Below are positions 17,941-25,003 of a stretch of 64,000 nt of DNA, one piece after another. Below the pieces are notes generated by a model. That model was not told the origin of the DNA. It did no database searches and saw only the letters and a program-made list of their open reading frames with translations. This stretch comes from Megasphaera stantonii. Lineage in GTDB: Bacteria > Bacillota > Negativicutes > Veillonellales > Megasphaeraceae. The translations under genes and the position numbers were made by a program. Position 1 is the first letter of the stretch; every line of letters begins with the position of its first letter. The stretch spans positions 2,108,001 through 2,172,000 of the forward strand of contig NZ_CP029462.1 of NCBI RefSeq assembly GCF_003367905.1, written 5' to 3'.

Positions 17941-18681
17941 ATGCCAGGAACGCCCGATTTTTCTAAAATATGGGCTCAAAACTCGCCCTTAGACCCGTAT
18001 GTTATTACGGATGGAAATTATTTAGAAGGATTGAATTTTATCGGAAGTCAACCGCCAGATCGCGGAATATTTGATGCGTGGATGAATAATGCAGACCAGA
18101 AGATGAAATATTTATATGATAACTCGGCATCGAGTGAATCACTTACTGAACATAACGATAATCCTTCAGCTCACTCAAAATTGACGCTAACAATGAATGA
18201 CTTACTCACACCGACAAAAGACACTGATACGCTTGTCAATCTCTTATCGGGGCTCGGGAGAAGATTTCGGGATGTGACTGGGAAAGGGAACTGGTATGAT
18301 GCCCCGGATATAAGCCTTGCAACACTGGCCACACTGGTTAGTAATCTCGCGAGCGGATCCGATGTGCAATGGAGCGGCAGCAAATTCACGAATGCAAAGC
18401 TCGGTATCAGTGGACTAATGGCGCAAAATGGGTATATCCAATTCGGCCCGAACTTCGGCGGCCTAATTGTACAGTGGGGAACGGGAAGCTGTAATACTGT
18501 TAGAACCCTGCCACTTGCATTGTCTACTTTTAAAGTAGCTTTCGCGATGCATCAAGGAACAGTCACAAATACAGTGATAATATCATCCCAAGATTATGCA
18601 TCGTCGTTAACACAAGTTAAGTTTTTGACAAATAACAGCAATGACACTGCTTTTGTGATGTATATTATCATCGGCCGATAA
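17941..18681 (+). CDS. Tail fibre protein, currently expressed form of a shufflon
   Basis: A 246-residue fibre protein. Residues 1-177 are the constant part (N-terminal attachment region and helical shaft); from the QWG motif at base 18472 the last 69 residues are a replaceable receptor-binding tip ending IIIGR. At the junction lies ACAGTGGGGA, repeated at the start of five other fibre tips downstream. DNA inversion at these repeats would exchange the tip and so the host range. The tip's stop is shared by a 10-base palindrome with the converging alternative tip. Confidence 0.85.
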   Translation: MPGTPDFSKIWAQNSPLDPYVITDGNYLEGLNFIGSQPPDRGIFDAWMNNADQKMKYLYDNSASSESLTEHNDNPSAHSKLTLTMNDLLTPTKDTDTLVNLLSGLGRRFRDVTGKGNWYDAPDISLATLATLVSNLASGSDVQWSGSKFTNAKLGISGLMAQNGYIQFGPNFGGLIVQWGTGSCNTVRTLPLALSTFKVAFAMHQGTVTNTVIISSQDYASSLTQVKFLTNNSNDTAFVMYIIIGR

Positions 18682-18890
18682 CAACATACTCTGCTGCCGG
18701 CCCGCCTGTTTCGGATGCCCTAAATAAACAGCTACTTGTTGTTTTATGAGTTCTCAGTATGCCGCGAATATACGCTTGCGAATCATCTTCCAGCACGCCG
18801 GTTGCAATTCCGATATAATCTGTATTTGAAAAAGAAATCGGGAATGTTGCCGTAGCGACTAAGCTAGCATATGTGGCCAATTCCCACTGT
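18668..18890 (-). pseudogene. Silent alternative tail-fibre tip 2
   Basis: An open segment of 74 codons on the minus strand from the repeat (QWELATYASL) to a TGA stop after VVIGR. It has no start codon or ribosome binding site of its own and is a donor module, not a decayed gene. It converges with the expressed tip; inversion of 18471-18890 would swap the two. It is intact and in frame with the junction. Confidence 0.8.
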
Positions 18891-19106
18891 CTAACGACCA
18901 ATAGCTAACCAGTTAAAGCCGTATCCCGTTGTACCGCTGTTGTATAATCCAAATCCAGTCAAATCTGCGCCAGCAATAACTGCGGTCTTTTGGTCATCTC
19001 TTAAATCGGCACGGTGTGATTCTTGAATGCCATAAAGCACGGTTTGAAATTTAATCGGAAAATCAACATGCACTCCCGTTGCCGTTGAAGTCGAGAATCC
19101 CCACTG
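18891..19106 (-). pseudogene. Silent alternative tail-fibre tip 3
   Basis: A 72-codon minus-strand module from QWGFSTSTATG at the repeat to a TAG stop after NWLAIGR. It is uninterrupted and has no start of its own. The ending IGR is shared with tips 1 and 2, suggesting a common fold with divergent middle residues. Confidence 0.8.
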
Positions 19107-19113
19107 TAGCGTA

Positions 19114-19336
19114 CAGTGGGGAACTGCGACTCTTGCAAACGTAGTAAGTGTAGTAGTCGCATTACCAGGATTTCATGCAAGTGGTATCTGTATCTGATAG
19201 CGGCGAAGGGGCGTTTTCGTTAGGTGGCGAATTAACAGGCGGAAAAACTATTACCGTGTGGCAAAATATGACATACAATTATGCAGTCTCGCCCGGAAAC
19301 ATTGTTTGCCGATGGATAGCTATTTGCAAAGAATAA
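19114..19336 (+). pseudogene. Silent alternative tail-fibre tip 4, frameshifted
   Basis: A plus-strand module starting QWGTATLANVVSV at the repeat. The frame meets TGA at about 19195, while the +1 frame from about 19175 continues in fibre-like sequence (VSDSGEGAFSLGG) to RWIAICKE and a TAA stop. One extra base or two missing bases near 19175 explain this. Either the tip is broken or the base call is wrong. Confidence 0.7.
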
Positions 19337-19523
19337 GCCAAAACCCTTGAGCTCCGGAATAACTGGCTTCGCATACTATTGTTATCCTTCCATTGTTATA
19401 TCCGAATGTGCTTGCGTATAAATTATTCTGACCAGTATAAAAACATGTTGTCCCGAAAAGTGGAAATGTTGCCACTGTTAATGGTGGTAATATTTCCGTA
19501 TTAACATAAGCGAATCCCCACTG
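19320..19523 (-). pseudogene. Silent alternative tail-fibre tip 5
   Basis: A 68-codon minus-strand module from QWGFAYVNTEILPPL to a TAG stop after WLILCK. It converges on and overlaps by 17 bases the end of tip 4, mirroring the arrangement of tips 1 and 2. It is intact and has no start of its own. Confidence 0.8.
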
Positions 19524-19524
19524 T

Positions 19525-19740
19525 CTAATGACTAATAATGATAATACGGACAGAAAATTGAGATGATGCCGGCGCATCAAATTTATCTTGATAGCATCTC
19601 CATTCTACATATGTTGATGTAAGCTCGATTAGCTGTGATGTTGCGTAAAAAGTATCTATTGACACGACTGTTTTTGTTGGAGTTACAGAAACAGGAAAAT
19701 TAAATTTCCTAGTTGTATCGTTATTAAGTAATCCCCACTG
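19525..19740 (-). pseudogene. Silent alternative tail-fibre tip 6
   Basis: A 72-codon minus-strand module from QWGLLNNDTTRKFNF to a TAG stop after IIIISH. It is intact. The open frame extends upstream past the repeat for 15 codons, but these look like remnant flanking sequence. It is the outermost module, next to the recombinase gene. Confidence 0.8.
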
Positions 19741-19819
19741 TAGAGTGGATAAAAAAGGGGGGACGAGGCCTATAAAAATTGTCATATTGTCAATAAATTT
19801 AGAAATAATGAGAATAAGA

Positions 19820-19888
19820 AAATACAGCTATATGAGCTGATATTATCATGATAAAAAATCGAAAATATCAGCTGATACGGCTGTATTT
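19820..19888. terminator. Long imperfect hairpin between shufflon and recombinase gene
   Basis: Two 25-base arms (19820-19844 and 19864-19888) pair with three mismatches around a 19-base loop, with A-runs on one side and T-runs on the other, so it can terminate in both directions. It lies in the gap between the fibre modules and the end of the converging recombinase gene. The rest of 19742-19975 shows no gene. Confidence 0.6.
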
Positions 19889-19975
19889 TTTAGTATCAAC
19901 AGTAACGGCTGTTAGATATTGAGAATATAAGCTTACATGCGGTATATCTGTAAATCCGCAACGCAAGAGTAACAA

Positions 19976-21001
19976 CTATTTAAGTAATTGTATGGCTTTT
20001 CGTAGTTGTCGTAGTCCTTTATGCGTGTACACTCGGTCAGTAATATCGCCGTCTGCATGTCCGAGGATTCGACGCTTTGCGTTTTCGTTGGCACCTGCAT
20101 TATCTAGCAGGGTTGCGACAGTGTGGCGGCAGTCATGCGTCGTGTGTCCGCTGGCGTGGATCAGTGACATAACATGCCCCCAAACAGTACTGTACCGGCC
20201 ATAGTTGTACGGCTGCCCGTCTGCGTCGGCGATAAGCGTCTGCCCTGGCAATATCATACGGGCCTGCACAAGCGGCAGTATACGGCTATGGATGGGGATG
20301 ATACGCAGCCCCGCAGCAGTCTTGCTTTTTGTAATACGTATGTATTGTTGACGCAGGTTGACGTCGGACTTGTCTAAATTAAGCATCTCGCTGCAACGCA
20401 TGCCGGTGTACATGAGAATAAGCACCGTATCGACGCCGGACGCATCAGCGTGTGTCCATAGTCGGTTTATTTTTTGACGGCTGAAAACTTTATGCGGCCG
20501 GACAGGCTTATTTTTTCCGAGAGTAAGCAACTCGGCATAGTTTTTATCTGCGGCTTCAATTTTGGCCGCATATTTTGACACAAGGCTGATCAGCGAGCGA
20601 ACTTTTTTGACGCTACTGTATGACAAGCCGTGCCGGCGCATGGTATCGATGACACGTTGATAATCCACATACTTGATGTCTGTAAATATCTGGGCATGTA
20701 GCGGTTGGCAATGGGCAAAGGCGTTTTTATAGCCGCAGATAGTACTATCTGCGGGCGAAGTATCGTCAATATGAGCCGGCAGCCAGCGGTAATACAATTC
20801 AGCGAATGTCATTTTATGACCTGGGAGGGAGTGATTACGATGTATTTTATTGTAGTCGGCGGCGTAGATCTCTGCTTCTATCTGAGTGCAAAAGTATTCA
20901 ATCGGTCGTTGCCTGCCGTTTTCGGTCACTACAAAAACAAACGGCCGCCGCCGGTTGCCGGATAATTTTTTGATGCTTCCATATCCATTTGGTTTTCTCA
21001 T
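19976..21001 (-). CDS. Tyrosine recombinase, probable tail-fibre shufflon invertase
   Basis: A 341-residue tyrosine recombinase. The first 60 residues form a beta-rich arm-binding region (NGYGSIKKLSGNRRRPF), followed by a core-binding domain and a catalytic domain with the full set: R in YTGMRCSEML, K in RITKSKTAAG, H-x-x-R in HDCRHTVATL, H in ILGHADG and the nucleophile Y in DRVYTHK. It lies inside the late region beside the inverted fibre tips, not at a prophage end, so an Rci-like role in inverting the tips is more likely than integration. AAAGGTGG precedes the ATG by eight bases. A dual role cannot be excluded. Confidence 0.8.
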   Translation of the reverse strand: MRKPNGYGSIKKLSGNRRRPFVFVVTENGRQRPIEYFCTQIEAEIYAADYNKIHRNHSLPGHKMTFAELYYRWLPAHIDDTSPADSTICGYKNAFAHCQPLHAQIFTDIKYVDYQRVIDTMRRHGLSYSSVKKVRSLISLVSKYAAKIEAADKNYAELLTLGKNKPVRPHKVFSRQKINRLWTHADASGVDTVLILMYTGMRCSEMLNLDKSDVNLRQQYIRITKSKTAAGLRIIPIHSRILPLVQARMILPGQTLIADADGQPYNYGRYSTVWGHVMSLIHASGHTTHDCRHTVATLLDNAGANENAKRRILGHADGDITDRVYTHKGLRQLRKAIQLLK

Positions 21002-21046
21002 ACCATTACCACCTTTTTACCCCCATATTACACAGGAGGAGACAAC

Positions 21047-21460
21047 ATGGCAAAAGCAGATTATTTAATTAAGTTTGATGCGGACGGCAATAGTGGAGAA
21101 ACGCACGACGCTGCATTTATGAGTGAGACAGATATTGCCAAATATAAAGAACAGGGATTTATTGAGGTCAGCACGGCGGATTATATGAATTTATTAGGAA
21201 ATAACGCTGATAATCAGCCGTATATCCGCCAAAATGATGGAACATATATCCCTAAACCGCCATATGTTCCTACGCCGGAAGAGGCGCAAGCGGCAAAGCT
21301 ATCTGCGTTGGATAATGAATATGCTGCAAAGTTAGATGAAAATAAATCGTCAATTATTGTCGCGGCTACGGTGGATCAAGACGAAGAGTACGCCGATCAG
21401 CTACGGCAGGAACGGCAGGCTTTACAAGCTGAATATGTTCAGAAAAGGAGTGAGCTGTAA
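21047..21460 (+). CDS. Phage protein of unknown function, possible fibre assembly factor
   Basis: A 137-residue acidic protein, with AGGAGG eight bases upstream of the ATG. The N-terminal half is beta-like (ADYLIKFDADGNSG), then a proline-rich linker (PKPPYVPTPEE) and a C-terminal coiled coil. Small proteins of this layout often follow fibre genes and assist assembly, but no family is recognised with certainty. It ends one base into the next gene. Confidence 0.55.
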   Translation: MAKADYLIKFDADGNSGETHDAAFMSETDIAKYKEQGFIEVSTADYMNLLGNNADNQPYIRQNDGTYIPKPPYVPTPEEAQAAKLSALDNEYAAKLDENKSSIIVAATVDQDEEYADQLRQERQALQAEYVQKRSEL

Positions 21461-21624
21461 TGGAAACAACCAAAAAATGCTTTTTGTGTGGACGCCCAAT
21501 GAAACAACAAGAAGGGCTTTTGTATGAGCTCTGCACAAATCCGGAATGTCCTCGTTCCCAGCCGCTTCCGGAGCCCAATAGTGCTACTGAAGGGGATAGA
21601 ACTGATAATAAGGTTGCGACATGA
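21460..21624 (+). CDS. Small zinc-ribbon-like protein
   Basis: A 54-residue open frame starting with ATG that overlaps the previous stop by one base, preceded by AAAAGGAGTGAG. Two cysteine pairs (CFLCG and CTNPEC) suggest a zinc ribbon. It overlaps the holin start by four bases, so it is embedded in a coupled operon. Function unknown. Confidence 0.6.
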   Translation: METTKKCFLCGRPMKQQEGLLYELCTNPECPRSQPLPEPNSATEGDRTDNKVAT

Positions 21625-22079
21625 TGACGGCCCTGCTCGGCTGGATGCGGAGCCTGATTCCAGTCCAGACAGAAATAGAATGGGGGGCGGTGGCGTCGGC
21701 GGCGGGAGCATTGATTACGCATTTTACGGGATGGAGCGATATTCACGAGGCACTGGTCGTCATCATGGCCATAGACTACATTACCGGCATAGCAGCGGCT
21801 TATATTAATCCCAATATGAAGCTCAACAGCAAGAAGGGATTCGCCGGATTTTGCAAAAAGATGGTCATTCTTTGCCTTGTAGCCTTGTCTCACGAGCTGG
21901 ATATGGCCCTGGGTCAGTCGACATTGACGCAGCCGTTTGTCGTATGGTTCTTCATTGCAAACGAAGGCCTGTCCATACTGGAAAATGCCGGGAAGGCCGG
22001 GCTTCCTATCCCGAAAAAATTGAGAGAGACGCTTGAACAGCTCGCCAGCGAAAAGGAAGAGAAGGGAGAGCGGAAATGA
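21621..22079 (+). CDS. Phage holin (toxin secretion/lysis holin family)
   Basis: A 152-residue protein of the Holin_4/TcdE-like group: hydrophobic segments at about residues 20-65 and 75-115, the conserved AIDYITGIAAAY and SKKGFAGFCKKM, and a charged C-terminus. Holins open the inner membrane to release the endolysin; the amidase lies two genes downstream. Confidence 0.82.
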   Translation: MMTALLGWMRSLIPVQTEIEWGAVASAAGALITHFTGWSDIHEALVVIMAIDYITGIAAAYINPNMKLNSKKGFAGFCKKMVILCLVALSHELDMALGQSTLTQPFVVWFFIANEGLSILENAGKAGLPIPKKLRETLEQLASEKEEKGERK

Positions 22080-22399
22080 TGATGTATGAAGGATGCTTAG
22101 ATTTCAGTGCGGCACTGGAAGTATTAAAATCTGGCGGCAAGGTTAGCCGGATAGGCTGGAATGGAAAAGGAATGTTCATTTATTATGTTCCGTCGGCCTA
22201 TCATGAGCCAAAAACAGACGCAGGTAAGCACTTGGCCGGAGAAGGTGGAAAGGTGCTGTATGGCGGATTTATCGCCATGAAGACAGCTACCGGCGAAGTG
22301 GTGCCATGGCTGGCAAGTCAGACGGATTTGCTGGCCGAAGACTGGTGCGTTTATTTGTTTGGTAGCGAAGAAAAAGCAGTGAAGGGGATTGTGATGTAA
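22076..22399 (+). CDS. DUF2829/Tad2-like protein, candidate Thoeris anti-defence
   Basis: A 107-residue protein with the DUF2829 signature: FSAALEVLKSGGKVSRIGWN, FIAMKTATGEVVPWLASQ and LLAEDWCVY. The family includes Tad2, a phage protein that sequesters the nucleotide signal of Thoeris defence. Residues W28, W80 and D/W near 88-89 are in the expected places by eye. It overlaps the holin by four bases. Whether this member binds a Thoeris signal is inference; many DUF2829 members are uncharacterised. Confidence 0.8.
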   Translation: MMMYEGCLDFSAALEVLKSGGKVSRIGWNGKGMFIYYVPSAYHEPKTDAGKHLAGEGGKVLYGGFIAMKTATGEVVPWLASQTDLLAEDWCVYLFGSEEKAVKGIVM

Positions 22400-22400
22400 T

Positions 22401-22982
22401 ATGATGCGCGAGGTAACTTTACAGGAACTAAAAAACATGGCCAGGGCAGCCTACAATGATTTGTGGACGGCAGCGCGAAACATGGGCCGCGATGTCAAAC
22501 TGTATTGCCATTGGACCGGCGGAGATTACTACACCAAGTTTGCGGATTATCACGTCAATATTGACGGCGACGGCCGCGTCTGGGTCACGACGGACAACTT
22601 GGCCATGATAAAGGAAGCAACGTACATGCGGAATACTGGCAGCGTCGCTATCACGTTATGCTGCGCCTTAGATGCCGTCGACGAGTACCGTTTGGGGGCA
22701 TATCCGCCGACAGAGGCCCAGCTGAACGCCATTGCGCAGGTTGTCTGCGTATTGGCCGACGCGTTGGATTTGACGATTGATTTACAGCGCGTCATGACGC
22801 ACGCCGAAGCTGCCGACAACAAGGACGGTCTGTGGTGCCATGATCCGTACGGCCCGGATGCGACCGTCGAACGCTGGGACTTGCTCGTCCTGCGTGAAGG
22901 TTCGCCCCGCTGGAGCGGCGGCGATGAGCTGCGAGGGAATGCGAATTTCTACCGCGCGCAGGGCCTTTTGAAAGACGTTTAA
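22401..22982 (+). CDS. Phage endolysin, N-acetylmuramoyl-L-alanine amidase-like
   Basis: A 193-residue single-domain amidase of the Amidase_2/PGRP fold. The zinc-binding pattern is present: H37 in LYCHWTGG, a second H in VMTHAEAAD, and CHDPYGPD with W-D downstream. No signal peptide is seen, so export depends on the holin. It would cleave the bond between peptide and muramic acid. It starts with ATG just after the Tad2-like stop. Confidence 0.8.
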   Translation: MMREVTLQELKNMARAAYNDLWTAARNMGRDVKLYCHWTGGDYYTKFADYHVNIDGDGRVWVTTDNLAMIKEATYMRNTGSVAITLCCALDAVDEYRLGAYPPTEAQLNAIAQVVCVLADALDLTIDLQRVMTHAEAADNKDGLWCHDPYGPDATVERWDLLVLREGSPRWSGGDELRGNANFYRAQGLLKDV

Positions 22983-23041
22983 ATGAGGAGGTGATCCCTT
23001 TTATCTGCCGCAGACAATGAAAGGGGGTGAGCACCGCGATC

Positions 23042-23248
23042 ATGAGCTTGTTAAAGTCTCTTGTGTCGTCCTTAATCAAGTCAAAACTGGACGACCGAAA
23101 GAAGGAATTGCAGGCCCGGCTGATTGCTGAAATCGGCAGCACGGAATCAGCATGGGTCAAGGCCCGGAATCAGGCCTACATCAATTTACTGGACGGCGCC
23201 AACAAATCCGTCGTCAATCGCATCGAAAAGGAGCTGGATAAATTATGA
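23042..23248 (+). CDS. Small phage protein, unknown
   Basis: A 68-residue, charged helical protein following the endolysin (SLLKSLVSSLIKSKLDDRKK). ATG 23042 lies about 12 bases after AAAGGGGGTG; GTG 23027 is a longer alternative but lies within that ribosome binding site. It shares TESAWVKARNQ with the STWVKIRNK of the next gene, suggesting relatedness. Function unknown. Confidence 0.55.
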   Translation: MSLLKSLVSSLIKSKLDDRKKELQARLIAEIGSTESAWVKARNQAYINLLDGANKSVVNRIEKELDKL

Positions 23249-23550
23249 ACGGGGAAGACTTGAAAGATATCATCAAAGAGGTTGTATTGGATATTCTGGG
23301 GGAATTCAAGGGCCAGATTAAAGATGTCGTTGTAAACAGCATCATCCCGGCCGTCGACGACGCCATCGCCGACTTTGCGGCCGAGCAGACCGCCGAAGCC
23401 GACGCTTCCGCGTCGACATGGGTCAAAATCAGGAATAAGCTGCTGATCAACGGCGGTATTAAATTGATCTGGTCTTTTGCAAAGAAAGTCATCGTCAAGG
23501 TGTTGGATAAGGCGGACGAAGCGGAAACCGCTGCCTTGTCGCAGCAGTAA
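23245..23550 (+). CDS. Small phage protein, unknown
   Basis: A 101-residue protein overlapping the previous gene by four bases (ATGA). N-terminal amphipathic helices are followed by ASTWVKIRNKLLINGG. It is the last plus-strand prophage gene before the operon terminator. It may belong to the lysis module, but no family is recognised. Confidence 0.55.
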   Translation: MNGEDLKDIIKEVVLDILGEFKGQIKDVVVNSIIPAVDDAIADFAAEQTAEADASASTWVKIRNKLLINGGIKLIWSFAKKVIVKVLDKADEAETAALSQQ

Positions 23551-23611
23551 CCGGCGACACCGCTGCCATTCGGCAGCATACGATTATCCTACATAAAACA
23601 GTGCAGACAAA

Positions 23612-23667
23612 AAGAAGGCGCGTACCGGGGAATAGATAGTTCCCGGTACGCGCCTTCTTTTTTTTTT
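23612..23667. terminator. Strong terminator at end of phage late operon
   Basis: An 18-bp GC-rich perfect stem (AAGAAGGCGCGTACCGGG with its complement) and 12-base loop followed by ten T. It ends the late operon and, being A-rich on the other side, may also stop the converging cas7 transcript. Confidence 0.92.
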
Positions 23668-23674
23668 GCGTATT

Positions 23675-24526
23675 TTACAAGGTATATTTTTCGATTGTCA
23701 ATTTTGGAATCTTAAAGAGTTCATGATCATCTACTTCGTAATCTTCCCAGCGGCGCGGGGAGTCAATCCCGTCCTTTTTGGCTATCTTGATAGCCTTTTT
23801 TATTAATACAGGGTTACAAACTCCTAAGCTGGATTCATGCTTAATCCAGTAGAGAAGGGGAACGCACATGCTTCCGTCCGGGCGGGCGATGGATGCGTCG
23901 GTCTGGAACATATCCAGCATGGCCGCTTTTAATTTTTCCGCGTCCTCGTCAGAAAAGCCGGTTTTTTGAGCAATGACTGGCGTAATACCGCCAAAGAACA
24001 TATACGCACCATAATCTATCTTAGGAAGGGACATGCCGTAGGTTTCCGGGCCGCGGCCTTCTTCGCTCGTGATATTGCCTGACCGCGTAATCTGAATATC
24101 ACGAATAGTCACAATATCCAAAGAGCGCCCCATGGACATAGTAACAGGGCCTTTAACCCCAGAAATCAAGGTGCTTTTAAAGGGGAGCATGGAAAATACC
24201 ATGCCGAAGGCTCGGACATCAAAAAACTCACGACAGAGAACGGATATTGCGTCTGTTTCTTTTTTCTTGCTTAGTAATTTACGAACTTCCGGAAGGTTTG
24301 CACGTTCCTTTACATTGATACATCCGTCGTCAATACGGTCATGGGTCTGCAATAAAATTCGTTCCCCGGCAAGTTGCAGCCGATTACGGATTTTTCTCTT
24401 TATGCAAACGTCCGTAATTTCTCCGTAGCCGTCGTAATCTGTCCGGGGGCGATTACCTAACAGCGGATCGCCGTTCGGGTTGCAGTTCGTAGCGGATATG
24501 ATTCCAATGAAATTGATTTTATTCAT
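23675..24526 (-). CDS. cas7: Solitary Cas7 (Csd2/Csh2-like, type I-C/I-B family)
   Basis: A 283-residue Cas7-family protein. Diagnostic features are FIGIISATNCNPNGDP at residues 6-21, GNRPRTD, EITDVCIKRKIRNRLQ at about 36-51, FDVRAFGMVF, KGPVTMSMGRS, and TYGMSLPKIDYGAYMFFGG. Cas7 normally forms the crRNA-binding backbone of type I Cascade. No cas3, cas5, cas8, cas1, cas2 or array is present here. It is the last gene of a three-gene minus-strand phage-linked operon, overlapping the previous gene by four bases. It is intact, so a dedicated role such as poisoning host Cascade is more likely than a relic. Confidence 0.85.
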   Translation of the reverse strand: MNKINFIGIISATNCNPNGDPLLGNRPRTDYDGYGEITDVCIKRKIRNRLQLAGERILLQTHDRIDDGCINVKERANLPEVRKLLSKKKETDAISVLCREFFDVRAFGMVFSMLPFKSTLISGVKGPVTMSMGRSLDIVTIRDIQITRSGNITSEEGRGPETYGMSLPKIDYGAYMFFGGITPVIAQKTGFSDEDAEKLKAAMLDMFQTDASIARPDGSMCVPLLYWIKHESSLGVCNPVLIKKAIKIAKKDGIDSPRRWEDYEVDDHELFKIPKLTIEKYTL

Positions 24527-24945
24527 TGTTCTTCCTCCTCGGCAGTAATTTCGCTGTATTCTTTGCTGTTAATTTCGTAGTCAATACTTGTGTCGAGGCC
24601 ATATAACAATTCATTTACCAGGCGGACACGCTGGACGATATTCAAAGCCTCAATTTTTTTGTATAACTCATTATCTGTAGAGCACCCAAAGTAATCCAAC
24701 ACATCTAAATGCAAGTCCTTGATTTTTGAAGCGGTGACTTTCGAGCCCCAAAGAATATTATATAGGACTTCTTTTTCTCCGTCGGAAAACTCCGGGAGAG
24801 GTGAGAGCGTCATCAAAATTTGATAGCTGTTGACGATCAGCCCCAGCGCGCGGCTAAAGCCGCCATTTCGACGGCTGTCGGCCTTTGTTTGCTCAGCAAG
24901 CAGTTCTAACGGCTCGTTCATATAAATTTTCTTGACTTTTCCCAT
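24523..24945 (-). CDS. Unknown protein co-transcribed with solitary cas7
   Basis: A 140-residue protein, with AGGAGGAATCAA before its ATG; an upstream frame extension is rejected. Residues 1-45 (MGKVKKIYMNEPLELLAEQT) could be a short DNA- or RNA-contacting N-terminus; the rest is helical and acidic, ending in EITAEEEEQ. It sits in the position a small Cascade subunit might hold, but shows no recognisable similarity. Candidate anti-CRISPR or Cas7 partner; function unknown. Confidence 0.65.
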   Translation of the reverse strand: MGKVKKIYMNEPLELLAEQTKADSRRNGGFSRALGLIVNSYQILMTLSPLPEFSDGEKEVLYNILWGSKVTASKIKDLHLDVLDYFGCSTDNELYKKIEALNIVQRVRLVNELLYGLDTSIDYEINSKEYSEITAEEEEQ

Positions 24946-24971
24946 ATTGATTCCTCCTATAAAAATAACAA

Positions 24972-25003
24972 AAAAAGCGGCATTTCTGCCGCTTGAATAC
25001 TTA
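24972..25003 (-). terminator. Possible attenuating hairpin within cas7 operon
   Basis: On the minus strand AAGCGGCAGAAATGCCGCTT is followed by TTTTTTG between the first and second genes. The perfect eight-base stem and T-run resemble a terminator, so downstream cas7 expression may be reduced relative to the first gene. Confidence 0.7.

Larger units (their letters stand above)
18471..19741. repeat. Six recombination-site-like repeats (core ACAGTGGGRA)
   Basis: The core ACAGTGGGGA, or ACAGTGGGAA, begins every fibre tip: plus strand at 18471-18480 and 19113-19122; minus strand at 18881-18890, 19098-19107, 19515-19524 and 19732-19741. The bases on the 5' side are TA or TTAG; those on the 3' side are A/T then T/C. 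All sites place the same QW codons in frame. The two sites at 19098-19107 and 19113-19122 face each other with five bases between. The layout delimits four invertible segments, as in plasmid R64-type shufflons. Confidence 0.85.

Noticed and set aside
19976-21001. Calling the tyrosine recombinase the prophage integrase
   Set aside because: It lies between fibre and lysis genes beside inverted fibre tips; no att-like site was found next to it.
23561-23576. A second CTGCC...GGCAG hairpin near the prophage end as another CRISPR-like repeat
   Set aside because: The loop has four bases and the CTTAGAAA handle is missing, so it lacks the diagnostic parts of a type I-F repeat; a simple hairpin is enough to explain it.
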